From an uncultured Nocardiaceae bacterium (lineage in GTDB: Bacteria > Actinomycetota > Actinomycetes > Mycobacteriales > Mycobacteriaceae), in NCBI GenBank assembly GCA_936936565.1, contig CAKZIX010000035.1, positions 1 to 51,488 of the forward strand: 51,488 bases of DNA, in the 5' to 3' direction. Of this stretch, positions 1-8,795 are shown piece after piece. A program made the translations under genes and the position numbers. Below the pieces are notes generated by a model. That model had not been told where the DNA came from. It worked only from the letters and a program-made list of their open reading frames with translations, and did no database searches. Every line of letters begins with the position of its first letter. Position 1 is the first letter of the stretch.

Positions 1-2
1 TG

Positions 3-911
3 GTCGGCCAGGCCATCGTCGAGCACGCCGACTTCCTCATGTTCACCGGTTCCACGGCGACCGGCCGCAAGCTGGCGCAGCAGTGTGGCGCGCGCCTGAT
101 CGGCATGTCGGCCGAGCTCGGCGGCAAGAACCCGATGATCGTCACCAAGGACGCGAACCTCGGCACGGTCGCCAAGGCCGCCACCCGCGCGGCGTTCGCC
201 AACGCCGGCCAGCTGTGCATCTCGATCGAGCGCGTCTACGTCGAAGACGCCGCCTACGACGAGTTCGTCGAGAAGTTCGCCGACGCCACCCGCAACATGG
301 CGCTCGGCGCCTCCTACGACTTCAACTTCGACACCGGCAGCCTCATCTCCGGCGACCAGCTCAAGACGGTGTCCGGGCATGTCGACGACGCCCGCGCCAA
401 GGGCGCGACGGTGGTCGCCGGCGGCAATCCGCGCCCGGATCTGGGCCCGTCGTTCTACGAGCCGACCATTCTCACCGGGGTCACCGACGAGATGGTATGC
501 GCCCGCAACGAGACGTTCGGCCCGGTCGTGTCGATCTACCGGGTCGCCAACGTCGAGGAGGCGATCGCCAAGGCCAACGACTCGGAGTACGGCCTCAACG
601 CCAGTGTGTGGGCTGGTTCGGATTCCGAGGGCGAAGCCATCGCCGCGCGCGTGCGCACGGGTTCGGTGAACGTCGGCGAGGGCTACATCTCCTCCTACGG
701 CAGCACCGCGGCCCCGATGGGCGGTGTCGGTGCGTCCGGCCTGGGCCGTCGGCACGGTTCCGAGGGCATCCTCAAGTACACCGAGTCGCAGACCATCGCC
801 ACCCAGCACGTGACGCCGCTGGATCCGCGCCTCGGGATCCCCGAGCGGCTGTGGGCGCAGACGTTCGTGCCGTTGGTGCGCGCGGTGCAGGTGCTGCCCT
901 GGCGCAAGTGA
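3..911 (+). CDS. Succinic semialdehyde dehydrogenase, C-terminal part (5' end outside window)
   Basis: NAD(P)-dependent aldehyde dehydrogenase of the GabD2 type, expected to oxidise succinic semialdehyde to succinate in the cytosol. The reading frame is open from the window edge (GQAIVEHADFLMFTGS), so roughly the first third or more is missing. Visible catalytic features are the Glu of MSAELGGKNP and the nucleophilic Cys of NAGQLCIS about 35 residues later, then the ETFGPVVSIYRV cofactor-side motif. The C-terminus (GASGLGRRHGSEGILKYTE) is typical of SSADHs. It is followed by a strong hairpin. Another aldehyde substrate is possible; the family call is firm, the substrate less so. Confidence 0.85.
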   Translation, partial: VGQAIVEHADFLMFTGSTATGRKLAQQCGARLIGMSAELGGKNPMIVTKDANLGTVAKAATRAAFANAGQLCISIERVYVEDAAYDEFVEKFADATRNMALGASYDFNFDTGSLISGDQLKTVSGHVDDARAKGATVVAGGNPRPDLGPSFYEPTILTGVTDEMVCARNETFGPVVSIYRVANVEEAIAKANDSEYGLNASVWAGSDSEGEAIAARVRTGSVNVGEGYISSYGSTAAPMGGVGASGLGRRHGSEGILKYTESQTIATQHVTPLDPRLGIPERLWAQTFVPLVRAVQVLPWRK

Positions 912-925
912 TCTACTGAAGCTGT

Positions 926-972
926 CGAACGGGTGGTTGTCGGTGCGGTTGGCACCGGCAACCACCCGTTCG
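926..972. terminator. Bidirectional hairpin terminator between convergent genes
   Basis: Perfect 14-bp arms at 926-939 and 959-972 enclose a second stem, CGGTGC/GCACCG (941-946 and 952-957). It begins 15 bp after the dehydrogenase stop and lies just beyond the stop of the convergent membrane-protein gene, so it could serve both. There is no U-tract, as is usual for high-GC actinobacteria. Confidence 0.75.
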
Positions 973-975
973 CCG

Positions 976-1374
976 TTATCCGACCGGTACCGGGGCCGAA
1001 CGCCGGCCGGCGCGGCGGATGCCCACGATCAGCATGATGTTCGCGGCCAGGATCAGCGGCCACGGGGTGAGCAGCATGATCGCCGCGTCCACCACCGTCA
1101 GCACGAGCAGCGCCCAGCCGAGCCATTCGGGCGGGGTGACGCCGCGGCGGTCCAGCCACACCACCAGCAGGCCGATCAGGATCAGGGCCGGCCCGAAGCT
1201 GTCCAGACTGAGCCACAACGCGCTCATCGCCGGGCTCATGTTGGCGAGATCTTCGTGCCAGAGTTTGCCGGTGAACCATTCATCGGCATATTTGGCCGCC
1301 CCCACGACCGTCAGCGAACCTATAGTGTGCGCGCTCGCGTAAAAGACCATGATCCAGCCGGCCCACTTGATCAT
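976..1374 (-). CDS. Small four-TM membrane protein, DUF6463-like
   Basis: A 132-residue protein with about four hydrophobic segments: an N-terminal one (AGWIMVFYASAHTIGSL), one around residue 62-77, and two near 85-120. The pattern, with a His in the first helix and a short soluble loop (KYADEWFTGKLWHEDL), resembles small DUF6463-type integral membrane proteins of unknown function. It is transcribed divergently from the TetR regulator at 1468, and its start lies 9 bp from the first of two palindromic operators, so it is very probably that regulator's target. No enzymatic motif is visible; the family name is from memory of the pattern and is moderate. Confidence 0.8.
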   Translation of the reverse strand: MIKWAGWIMVFYASAHTIGSLTVVGAAKYADEWFTGKLWHEDLANMSPAMSALWLSLDSFGPALILIGLLVVWLDRRGVTPPEWLGWALLVLTVVDAAIMLLTPWPLILAANIMLIVGIRRAGRRSAPVPVG

Positions 1375-1382
1375 CTGACTCT

Positions 1383-1445
1383 CCCTGCTAGTTATACGGT
1401 TGCGTATAACTAGCAGGGTAGACTTGTTGTACGGTGCCGTACAAC
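1383..1445. promoter_or_regulatory. Two homologous palindromic operators for the TetR regulator
   Basis: Two related 20-bp sites lie in the divergent promoter region. Site 1 (1391-1410) is GTTATACG-N4-CGTATAAC, and its palindrome extends to perfect 16-bp arms (1383-1398 and 1403-1418). Site 2 (1426-1445) has perfect 9-bp arms, GTTGTACGG and CCGTACAAC, around TG. The sites share GTTRTACGG and are 35 bp apart centre to centre. One faces each gene, which suggests repression of both by the TetR protein encoded at 1468. Confidence 0.8.
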
Positions 1446-1467
1446 CAGGTTTTCGGAAAGGAGCTCG

Positions 1468-2055
1468 ATGGGCTCGCTACGTACTCCGCGCAGCTCCTGG
1501 ATCGATGCCGGCCTGCACGCACTCGCCGAGGGCGGCGTCGATGCGGTGCGGGTCGAGGCACTGGCCAAGGCGCTCGGCGTCACCAAGGGCGGCTTCTACG
1601 GCTACTTCGCCGACCGCCAAGCCCTGCTCACCGACATGCTCGACACCTGGGAAACGGCGGTCACCGACGACGTGCTCGCGCAGATCGCCGAAGCCCCGGG
1701 CGACGCCGTCGATCGGGCGCGCCTGGCCGGACGCCTCACCTTCGCCGGCGACACGCTGCTGCCCGTCGAACTGGCCGTGCGCAATTGGGCGCGGCGCGAT
1801 CCCGAGGTCGCTCAGCGCCTGCGCCGCGTCGACAACGTCCGCATGCAGTTGCTGCGTGATGCGCTCGGCACCGTGTGCGACGACCCCGACGAGGTGGAGG
1901 CGCGCAGCCTGCTCGCGTTCTGCATGTCGATCGGCATCCATTTCCTGGCCGCCGACCATCCGGGACGCACGAGCGAGGAGGTCCGCGCCCGGGCGAGCGC
2001 GATCGTGCTCAAACGCACGTGGCCCGACGGTCCGGTCGCCCCTGCCAGCCCGTAG
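1468..2055 (+). CDS. TetR/AcrR family transcriptional regulator
   Basis: A 195-residue regulator. The N-terminal helix-turn-helix (about residues 10-55) shows the TetR signature VEALAKALGVTKGGFYGYFADRQALL. The remainder is an all-helical ligand-binding and dimerisation domain whose ligand cannot be read from sequence. The ATG at 1468 is chosen because GGAAAGGAG (1455-1463) sits at the right distance; the upstream frame would run through the operators. It is divergent from the small membrane protein at 976-1374 and 9 bp upstream of rraA. The twin operators indicate auto-regulation as well as control of the neighbour. Confidence 0.92.
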   Translation: MGSLRTPRSSWIDAGLHALAEGGVDAVRVEALAKALGVTKGGFYGYFADRQALLTDMLDTWETAVTDDVLAQIAEAPGDAVDRARLAGRLTFAGDTLLPVELAVRNWARRDPEVAQRLRRVDNVRMQLLRDALGTVCDDPDEVEARSLLAFCMSIGIHFLAADHPGRTSEEVRARASAIVLKRTWPDGPVAPASP

Positions 2056-2064
2056 GTTTGTCGC

Positions 2065-2532
2065 ATGACCGCCACCGCTGACCTGGCCGACGAGATCGGG
2101 CCGGACATCCGTAGCTGCGACACCCAGTTCATCCAGTTCGGGGCGCGCACCACCTTTTCCGGGCCGATCACCACGATCCGCTGCTTCCAGGACAACCTGC
2201 TCGTCAAGCAGACCCTCGGTGAACCGGGCAACGGCGGCGTGCTCGTCGTCGACGGCGGCGCCAGCGTGCACACCGCGCTCGTCGGCGACATCATCGCCGG
2301 CCGCGGCGTCGACAACGGCTGGGCCGGGGTGATCGTCAACGGTGCCGTGCGCGACTCCGCGATCCTGCGCACGCTCGACATCGGGGTCAAGGCACTCGGC
2401 ACGAACCCGCGCAAGAGCACCCAGACCGGTTCCGGCGAGAAGAACGTGCCCGTCGAGTTCGGTGGCGTCACCTTCCACCCGGGCGAAATTCTCTACAGCG
2501 ACGACGACGGCATCGTGGTCCGCGCCGAGTAA
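2065..2532 (+). CDS. rraA: RraA family protein (regulator of RNase E activity / HMG aldolase fold)
   Basis: A 155-residue protein of the RraA family, full length for the family. Family hallmarks are the N-terminal FGARTTFSGPI segment, the GGVLVVDGG strand-loop, GNGG-like glycine motifs, and the RDSAIL segment. The E. coli homologue binds RNase E and inhibits it. The family fold is shared with metal-dependent 4-hydroxy-4-methyl-2-oxoglutarate aldolases, and older annotations called the actinobacterial form MenG. The gene starts 9 bp after the TetR stop and could be co-transcribed with it. Whether it acts on RNase E here is not shown by sequence. Confidence 0.9.
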   Translation: MTATADLADEIGPDIRSCDTQFIQFGARTTFSGPITTIRCFQDNLLVKQTLGEPGNGGVLVVDGGASVHTALVGDIIAGRGVDNGWAGVIVNGAVRDSAILRTLDIGVKALGTNPRKSTQTGSGEKNVPVEFGGVTFHPGEILYSDDDGIVVRAE

Positions 2533-2566
2533 CGGTTCGGCAGATCTACCGCAATTCCGCAGGCGA

Positions 2567-2887
2567 TCACCAGGTCCCGACGACGTACTCCAGCGTCGCC
2601 AGCGTCAGCGCCCCCAGTACCGCGACGAGCCCGCCGAGCAGCGCTGCGGTGCGCACCGAACGCACCAAAGCTCCTGCGAGACAACCCAATCCGGCAAGTA
2701 CCACGGCACCGCCGAGAATCAGGTAGAACACCGAGGCGAGTGCTGCGGCCGGCGCGTCGGACCAGCCGCGCGCGTAGCCGCCGAACGGCACCGGGAAGCG
2801 GTACAGCGTCGCCACGACGGCGGCCGCGAGCGGCGCGGCCGCCACCGCGCTCACCGCACCCGCCAGCACGCGGTGCCCAGCGCTCAT
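2567..2887 (-). CDS. Small multi-TM membrane protein, unknown function
   Basis: A 106-residue hydrophobic protein beginning MSAGHRVLAG, with three or four membrane segments: residues about 9-27, 50-74 and 80-103. The ATG overlaps the stop of the upstream S4-domain gene (TGATG), so the two are translationally coupled. The frame remains open further upstream, but that stretch only shadows the S4 gene. No motif gives a function. It is convergent with rraA, with 34 bp between the stops. Confidence 0.75.
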   Translation of the reverse strand: MSAGHRVLAGAVSAVAAAPLAAAVVATLYRFPVPFGGYARGWSDAPAAALASVFYLILGGAVVLAGLGCLAGALVRSVRTAALLGGLVAVLGALTLATLEYVVGTW

Positions 2888-3114
2888 CAGGCTTCGACGC
2901 GCACGCGCACGGACACCCCGTCGAGCGCCACGACGTCGCCGTCGCGCAACTGGCGGCCGCGACGGACCTCCACCTCGCCGTTCACCGTCACGTACCCCTC
3001 GACGACCGCGTCCTTCGCCTCGGCGCCGCTGTCGGTGAGGTTGGCCAGTTTCAGGAACTGCCCGAGCCGGATGGTGTCCCGGACGTAGATGTCGTCGATC
3101 GCCATGCCGTCCAT
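2887..3114 (-). CDS. S4-domain RNA-binding protein
   Basis: A 75-residue stand-alone S4 domain (IRLGQFLKLANLTDSG, VEGYVTVNGEVEVRRG, LRDGDVVAL), similar to YaaA/YlmH-type small RNA-binding proteins. It is probably involved in ribosome or tRNA interaction, although the partner is not identifiable. Two starts are possible: MDGMAIDD at 3114 or MAIDD at 3105. The gene is head-to-head with lysX with only 11 bp between annotated starts, so the promoters must lie inside the opposite coding regions or one start is wrong. It overlaps the next gene by one base. Confidence 0.88.
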   Translation of the reverse strand: MDGMAIDDIYVRDTIRLGQFLKLANLTDSGAEAKDAVVEGYVTVNGEVEVRRGRQLRDGDVVALDGVSVRVRVEA

Positions 3115-3125
3115 CCTCCCCCGCC

Positions 3126-6100
3126 GTGCGGCCGATTCGGACTACCATTGTGGACTTTCGACGAGGGGTTCGATTGCACCGCAGACTGTCCGAATTGCCG
3201 CGGATCACCGGCTCGGTGGTCGGTTGCTTCGCCGTGTTGTGCCTGTTGTGGAGTATCTCGCCGGCGCTGCGGCACCTGACGCACACGCCGCGCGAGTATC
3301 TCGACGACCACTACGTCGACGCACCGGACACCAGCCTGGTGTGGGTGTTGGTGCTGTTGCTGCTCGCCGCGGCACTCGCCCGCCGTAAACGTGTCGCGTG
3401 GTTCGTGCTGGTGGTCTACTGCACCGGTTTCGCCGTGGCGAACGCGCTGGAATTCCCGAACGGGCACGCCGTTGTCGCGTTCGGCGTGCACCTGGTGCTC
3501 GTCGCGATTCTCCTTGTCGCACATGGCGAGTTCTCGACGAAGGTGCGCCGGGGCGCGGTGTGGCTGGCAGCGGCGGTGCTGGCCGGCGGGCTGGCCGCGG
3601 GCGTGCTCGTCGGGTGGTTGCTGGTGGAGCTGGCGCCCGGGACGCTGCCCGCCGGGCAACGGCTGGCCTGGGCCGGCTATCGCGTGACCGCGCTCGTCTA
3701 CGTGGACAACGACCAGTTCGACGGGCACACCCACATCTGGGTGAGTTTCCTGCTCGGCCTCTTCGGCGCCGTCGCACTGCTGGCCGCGATCCTCGTGCTG
3801 TTCCGGTCCCAGCGCGCCACCAACGCCCTGACCGGTCATGACGAATCGGCGCTGCGCGGGCTGCTGGAACGCGCCGACGTGGAGGATTCGCTCGGCTACT
3901 TCGCCACCCGCCGCGACAAGGCGGTCGTCTTCGCGCCCAGCGGGAAGGCGGCCGTCACCTACCGTGTGGAGGTCGGTGTCTGCTTGGCCAGCGGCGACCC
4001 CATCGGGCTGACGCAGGCGTGGCCGCAGGCCATCGAGGCGTGGGTGCAGCTGGCCCGCCGCTACGGCTGGACTCCGGCGGTGATGGGCGCCAGCGAAATC
4101 GGTGCCAGGGCGTACCGCAGTGCCGGGCTGACGGTGCTGCAACTGGGCGACGAAGCAATCCTGCATCCGCGCACATTCCACCTCGGCGGGCCCGAGATGA
4201 AGCAGGTGCGCCAGGCCACCAACCGGCTGCGCAAGCTCGGGTTCACCGCCCGCATCCGGCGGCACCGCGACATCGGCGATTTTGCCGCCGTCGAACAGCG
4301 CGCCGACCGCTGGCGAGACACCGAATCCGAGCGCGGATTCTCGATGGCACTGGGCCGGCTCGGCGATCCGCTGGACGGCAACTGCCTGCTGGTCGAGGCC
4401 GTGGACCGCGACGGCGAGGTGCTCGGCATGCTGTCGTTCGTGCCGTGGGGTGCCAACGGGATCTCGCTGGACCTCATGCGTCGAGATCCGAAGGGCCCCA
4501 ACGGGATCATGGAGTTCATGGTGTCCGAGCTGGCGCTCGGCGCAGACGCCGTCGGGGTGAGCCGGATTTCGCTGAATTTCGCGGTGTTCCGCTCGGTGTT
4601 CGAAGCCGGTGGGCGGATCGGTGCCGGGCCGGTGCTGCGGCTGTGGCGCGATGTGCTGCTGTTCCTGTCGCGCTGGTGGCAGCTGGAGGCCCTCTACCGC
4701 AGCAACGTGAAGTATCAGCCCGAGTGGGTGCCGCGGTATCTGTGTTTCGAGGACAGCCGTGCGGTGGCGCGGGTCGGCGTAGCGGCAGCGCTCGCCGAGG
4801 GCTTTCTGCCGCGCATCGGCGGTGGCGCTGCGACACAACAACATACGGGCACCCACGACGCGGCGCCGGACGGTATCGCGGGCCTGCATGCCGACGGCAG
4901 TGCCCCCGATCGCGCGCTACCTGCGGCGGCCACGCCCGCCGTGCGGCGCCCGGACCAGGTCCGGGTGCGCCTGGACAAGCTGGACGGGCTCGTCGCGGCG
5001 GGGATCGACCCGTATCCGGTGGCGTATCCACCGACGCACACGATCGGCCAGGCACGTGCCGCCGTTGTGGGCACCCGCGTGCGAATTGCCGGACGGATCT
5101 TGCGAATTCGCGACTACGGCGGGGTGCGGTTCGTGCTCGTGCGGGACTGGTCGGCCGATCTGCAGGTGGTGATCGACCGCGCGATCGCCGGCCCGCAGCG
5201 GTGCGCGGAGTTCGATCGATTCTTCGACCTCGGCGACCTCATCGAGTGCAGCGGCACCATCGGGCACAGCCGCAGCGGCGAGTTGTCGCTGCTCGCGGCC
5301 GACTGGCGGATGAACGGCAAATGCCTGCATCCGTTGCCGGACAAATGGAAAGGGCTCTCCGATCCGGAGGCCCGTGTGCGGCAGCGCTACGTCGACATGG
5401 CGGTGAACCCGGACACCCGAGCCGTGCTCGCGGCCCGCAGCGCGGTGGTGCGCGCCCTGCGCGACACGCTCGCGGACTGGGGCTATCTCGAGGTGGAAAC
5501 CCCGGTCCTGCAACGTATTCACGGTGGCGCCAACGCCGCACCGTTCACTACGCACAGCAACGCCTACGATCTGGACCTGTACCTGCGGATCGCACCCGAG
5601 CTGTACCTGAAGCGGCTGTGTGTGGGCGGGCTGGAGAAGGTGTTCGAGCTGGGCCGCACATTCCGCAACGAGGGCGTCGACCACAGCCACAATCCGGAGT
5701 TCACGATCCTGGAAGCCTATGCGGCGCACAGTGATTACGAACAGATGCGAATGTCCTGCCAGGAGCTGATCCAGCGCGCCGCGGTCGCCGCGAACGGCGA
5801 TTGTGTCGTCATGCGACCCGAAGGGCCGGTGCGCATTTCGGGCGACTGGCCGGTAAAGACGGTGCACGGCGCGGTATCCGACGCACTCGGCGCGCCGATC
5901 GACCCCGACACTCCGGTGTCGCGGCTGCGGGAACTGTGCGACCAGGCCGAGGTGGCGTTCCGCAGCGATTGGGACGCCGGGCAGATCGTGCTCGAACTCT
6001 ACGAACACCTCGTGGAGGCGCGCACCGAATTGCCCACCTTCTACAAGGATTTCCCGACGTCGGTGTCGCCGCTCACCCGTGCGCACCGCCGCGTCGCCGG

Positions 6101-6386
6101 GGTCACCGAACGGTGGGACCTGGTGGCCTGGGGCGTCGAATTGGGCACGGCCTACAGCGAATTGACCGATCCCATCGAGCAACGACAGCGGCTGACCGAG
6201 CAGTCGCTGCGCGCCGTCGGCGGCGACGCCGAGGCAATGGAGCTCGACGAGGACTTCCTGCTGGCGCTCGAGCACGCCATGCCGCCGACGGGCGGGCTGG
6301 GCTTGGGCGTGGACCGCATCGTCATGCTGGTCACCGGACGCAGCATCCGCGAGACGCTGCCGTTCCCGCTGGCCAAGCCGCGCTGA
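3126..6386 (+). CDS. lysX: LysX: lysylphosphatidylglycerol synthase fused to lysyl-tRNA synthetase
   Basis: A 1086-residue bifunctional membrane enzyme. The C-terminal synthetase charges tRNA with lysine. The N-terminal part transfers lysine to phosphatidylglycerol, making the surface less anionic and helping resistance to cationic peptides. Residues about 25-225 contain six or seven membrane segments, and 235-545 the DUF2156/MprF-type transferase (GASEIGARAYRSAGL). From about 605 a class II LysRS follows: OB fold (VRIAGRILRIRDYGGVRF), motif 2 (FRNEGVDHSHNPEF), motif 3 (GLGLGVDRIVML). Length and order match mycobacterial LysX. The GTG at 3126 is the longest start; TTG at 3174, preceded by GAGGGG, is a credible alternative. 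It is convergent with the MFS gene. Confidence 0.95.
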   Translation: MRPIRTTIVDFRRGVRLHRRLSELPRITGSVVGCFAVLCLLWSISPALRHLTHTPREYLDDHYVDAPDTSLVWVLVLLLLAAALARRKRVAWFVLVVYCTGFAVANALEFPNGHAVVAFGVHLVLVAILLVAHGEFSTKVRRGAVWLAAAVLAGGLAAGVLVGWLLVELAPGTLPAGQRLAWAGYRVTALVYVDNDQFDGHTHIWVSFLLGLFGAVALLAAILVLFRSQRATNALTGHDESALRGLLERADVEDSLGYFATRRDKAVVFAPSGKAAVTYRVEVGVCLASGDPIGLTQAWPQAIEAWVQLARRYGWTPAVMGASEIGARAYRSAGLTVLQLGDEAILHPRTFHLGGPEMKQVRQATNRLRKLGFTARIRRHRDIGDFAAVEQRADRWRDTESERGFSMALGRLGDPLDGNCLLVEAVDRDGEVLGMLSFVPWGANGISLDLMRRDPKGPNGIMEFMVSELALGADAVGVSRISLNFAVFRSVFEAGGRIGAGPVLRLWRDVLLFLSRWWQLEALYRSNVKYQPEWVPRYLCFEDSRAVARVGVAAALAEGFLPRIGGGAATQQHTGTHDAAPDGIAGLHADGSAPDRALPAAATPAVRRPDQVRVRLDKLDGLVAAGIDPYPVAYPPTHTIGQARAAVVGTRVRIAGRILRIRDYGGVRFVLVRDWSADLQVVIDRAIAGPQRCAEFDRFFDLGDLIECSGTIGHSRSGELSLLAADWRMNGKCLHPLPDKWKGLSDPEARVRQRYVDMAVNPDTRAVLAARSAVVRALRDTLADWGYLEVETPVLQRIHGGANAAPFTTHSNAYDLDLYLRIAPELYLKRLCVGGLEKVFELGRTFRNEGVDHSHNPEFTILEAYAAHSDYEQMRMSCQELIQRAAVAANGDCVVMRPEGPVRISGDWPVKTVHGAVSDALGAPIDPDTPVSRLRELCDQAEVAFRSDWDAGQIVLELYEHLVEARTELPTFYKDFPTSVSPLTRAHRRVAGVTERWDLVAWGVELGTAYSELTDPIEQRQRLTEQSLRAVGGDAEAMELDEDFLLALEHAMPPTGGLGLGVDRIVMLVTGRSIRETLPFPLAKPR

Positions 6387-6408
6387 CGTGCGAATACCGT
6401 TGTAGGAA

Positions 6409-7911
6409 CTAGGCTTTCGCGGGCGCAACCTGCAGTTCGGCCTCCAGTTCCGCGGCCTCGGCATCGAGGTCTGCCCGGCGCACCGGCTTCAGCACCGTGA
6501 CCGCCACGACGATGGCGACCGCGACGAGTCCGGCGGCCACCCAGAACGCCACGTGGAAGCCGGCGGTGAGCGCCTCCGGCAGCGGACGGTCCGCCAGCGA
6601 CTGCGTCCGGTCCGCCGACAGCGTGGCGAGCACGGCCAGGCCGAGCGCACCGCCGACCTGTGCGGTGGTGTTCACCAGACCGGAAGCCAGGCCTGCCTCG
6701 TGCGGCGCGACACCCGACATCGCCAGGTTCATCAGGGCCGGGAACACAAGCCCCGCACCGATTCCCAGCCCGGCCATGACCGGCAGCACGTGTACCCAGT
6801 AGTTGCCGTCGGCAGGCGCCTGGGTGAACCACAGCAGCGCGGCCAGGATCAGCACCAGACCCGGAATGAGCGTGGTGCGCGCGCCGAAGCGGGTAACCAG
6901 CCGCTCCGAATACCGCACCGACAGCGTGCCCATCAAGATCGTCACGGGCAGAAACGCCAGCCCGATCTGCAGCGGGCCGTAGTGCAGCACGCGCTCCAGG
7001 TACAGCGAACCCATGAAGAACACGCCGAACATGCCTGCCACGCTGAACACCTGGATGACGTTGGCTCCGGACACGTTGCGGGAGGCGAAGATTCGCAGCG
7101 GCATCAGGCGCGTCTCGGCGGTGGCTTCCCGAATCACGAAGCCCGCCAGCAGGGCCAGGGCCACCGCGCCGAGCCCGAGGGTGCGCCCGTCGGTCCAGCC
7201 GTACTCCGCGGCTGGCTTGACGATGGTGAACACGGCGAGCATCAGCGCCGACGTGATCAGCAGGGCGCCAAGGACATCCGTGCCGGCCCGGAGCCCGAGG
7301 CCGGCGTCCGGATCGAGCAGGCGCAGCGCCAGCACGGCCACCACGATTCCGATCGGGATGTTGACGAAGAAGATCCAGTGCCAGTTCAGGGCCTCGGTGA
7401 GCACGCCACCGGCCAGCAGGCCGACGGCACCGCCGGCGCTGGCCACGAACGCGTACACGCCGATCGCCTTGGCCTGCTCACGGGGCTCGGGGAACATCGA
7501 CACGATCATGCCGAGAATGACCGCGGAGGTGAGCGCGCCGCCGGCACCCTGCAGGAACCGCGCGATCACGAGCATCTCCTGGTTCTGCGCGAGGCCACAC
7601 AGCAGCGAGGCCGCGGTGAACACACCGAGACCCGCCAGGAAGATGGTGCGCCGGCCGATCAGGTCGCCGAGGCGGCCGGACAACAGCAGTAGGCCGCCGA
7701 ACGCGATGAGGTACGCGTTCACCACCCAGGCCAGCCCGGACGGCGAAAAGTCCAGGTCGTCCTGGATCGCCGGCAACGCGACGTTCACGATCGTGGCGTC
7801 GAGCACGATCATCAACATTCCGCTGCACAGCAGATACAAGGCCGCCCACCTGGACTTGGGCGCCGGCTGCGGCGTGTCCAGCGAGGCAACGGGAGGGGTC
7901 TCGGGAAGCAT
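6409..7911 (-). CDS. DHA2-family MFS drug:proton antiporter
   Basis: A 500-residue inner-membrane exporter with about 14 helices (EmrB/QacA type). Motif A is GRLGDLIGRRTIF, and the family N-terminal signature LDATIVNVALPAIQDDL is present, as is the helix-5 motif segment LGMIVSMFPEPREQAKAIG. The start at 7911 (MLPETPP) is preferred because upstream residues run into the promoter shared with the HxlR gene. Such pumps export drugs, dyes or antibiotics; the substrate is not predictable. The divergent HxlR regulator 81 bp away is the likely controller. The C-terminus is a charged cytosolic tail. Confidence 0.93.
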   Translation of the reverse strand: MLPETPPVASLDTPQPAPKSRWAALYLLCSGMLMIVLDATIVNVALPAIQDDLDFSPSGLAWVVNAYLIAFGGLLLLSGRLGDLIGRRTIFLAGLGVFTAASLLCGLAQNQEMLVIARFLQGAGGALTSAVILGMIVSMFPEPREQAKAIGVYAFVASAGGAVGLLAGGVLTEALNWHWIFFVNIPIGIVVAVLALRLLDPDAGLGLRAGTDVLGALLITSALMLAVFTIVKPAAEYGWTDGRTLGLGAVALALLAGFVIREATAETRLMPLRIFASRNVSGANVIQVFSVAGMFGVFFMGSLYLERVLHYGPLQIGLAFLPVTILMGTLSVRYSERLVTRFGARTTLIPGLVLILAALLWFTQAPADGNYWVHVLPVMAGLGIGAGLVFPALMNLAMSGVAPHEAGLASGLVNTTAQVGGALGLAVLATLSADRTQSLADRPLPEALTAGFHVAFWVAAGLVAVAIVVAVTVLKPVRRADLDAEAAELEAELQVAPAKA

Positions 7912-7992
7912 GGCGCCTACCGTAGCAAGGCTTAGTCCTAAAAAACAACCATCTAATTCAGTTGCAGGATCGCATGATGTATGCTGTGAACC

Positions 7993-8655
7993 ATGAGCAC
8001 CAAGCGGAGCTATCACGACGGCTGCGCCGCCGCCCAGGCCCTGGATCTCGTGGGCGAGCGCTGGACGCTGTTGGTCGTGCGCGAGTTGCTGTTCGGCCCG
8101 CGCCGGTTCACCGATCTGCGGTCCGGGTTGCCTGCCATCAGCCCGAACGTGCTGTCCCAGCGGCTCGACGAGCTCGAGCAGTCCGCCATCGTCCGCCGGC
8201 ACAAGCTGCCGCCACCGGCCAACACCTGGGTGTACGAGCTCACCGAATGGGGCCGCGAGCTGGACGTGGTCATCACCGAGCTGGGCCGCTGGGGCGCCCG
8301 GTCACCGTTCCTGAAGCGGGACCTGGAGTTGTCCATCCACTCGCTGGTCATGTCGCTGCGCACCATGTTCCAGGGCGAGACTGCGCGCGGCGTGCACGCC
8401 CGCTACGAGCTGCGCATGGGCGACTACGCCTTCGACGCAGTGATCGACGACGGCACCTTCGAGGTTTCCTGCACCCCCGCCGGCAACGCGGACGCGGTGA
8501 TCACGGCCGACCCCGCCTCCCTGGCCGCCGTGGTCTACGACGGTCGTCCCCTCGCCGAAGCCATTGCCGCGGGCGAGGTTTCGGTCGACGGTGCGCTCGA
8601 CGCGGTGGAACGCTTCCGCGGCTACTTCGCACTCCCGGACCGCGCGCCTGCCTAG
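7993..8655 (+). CDS. HxlR-family regulator with C-terminal SCP2-like domain
   Basis: A 220-residue regulator. Residues 1-105 form the HxlR winged helix (ALDLVGERWTLLVVRELLFGPRRFTDLR, then NVLSQRLDELE and a wing ending YELTEWGRELD). Residues about 125-215 resemble the SCP2 sterol-carrier fold (YELRMGDYAFDAVI, DAVITADPASLAAVVYDG), which may sense a hydrophobic ligand. This architecture is recurrent in actinobacteria. It is divergent from the MFS efflux gene, so it probably represses that pump and itself. The intergenic DNA includes a short GCAT-N5-ATGC inverted repeat (7972-7984) just before the ATG. Confidence 0.9.
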   Translation: MSTKRSYHDGCAAAQALDLVGERWTLLVVRELLFGPRRFTDLRSGLPAISPNVLSQRLDELEQSAIVRRHKLPPPANTWVYELTEWGRELDVVITELGRWGARSPFLKRDLELSIHSLVMSLRTMFQGETARGVHARYELRMGDYAFDAVIDDGTFEVSCTPAGNADAVITADPASLAAVVYDGRPLAEAIAAGEVSVDGALDAVERFRGYFALPDRAPA

Positions 8656-8726
8656 CGCGCCCCAGCCCGGTCGGCGTCCCGCACCCCGCGTCGGGCGCAC
8701 CGCGCGCCGCACCCCACCACGCCAAA

Positions 8727-8758
8727 CGCACCTCCAACGGTCGGCATGTCGAGGTGCG
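8727..8758. terminator. Hairpin between convergent HxlR and SEC-C genes
   Basis: Perfect 8-bp arms CGCACCTC (8727-8734) and GAGGTGCG (8751-8758) with a 16-nt loop lie between two convergent stop codons. It is weaker than the other terminators in the window and has no U-tract. Confidence 0.45.
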
Positions 8759-8795
8759 ACCAGCAGCGACGGGTGCGTCTACCTGTCGAGGCTCT

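Noticed and set aside
2888..3286. N-terminal extension of the small membrane protein at 2567-2887
   Set aside because: The upstream part only shadows the S4 and lysX genes; the internal ATG coupled to the S4 stop is a better start.
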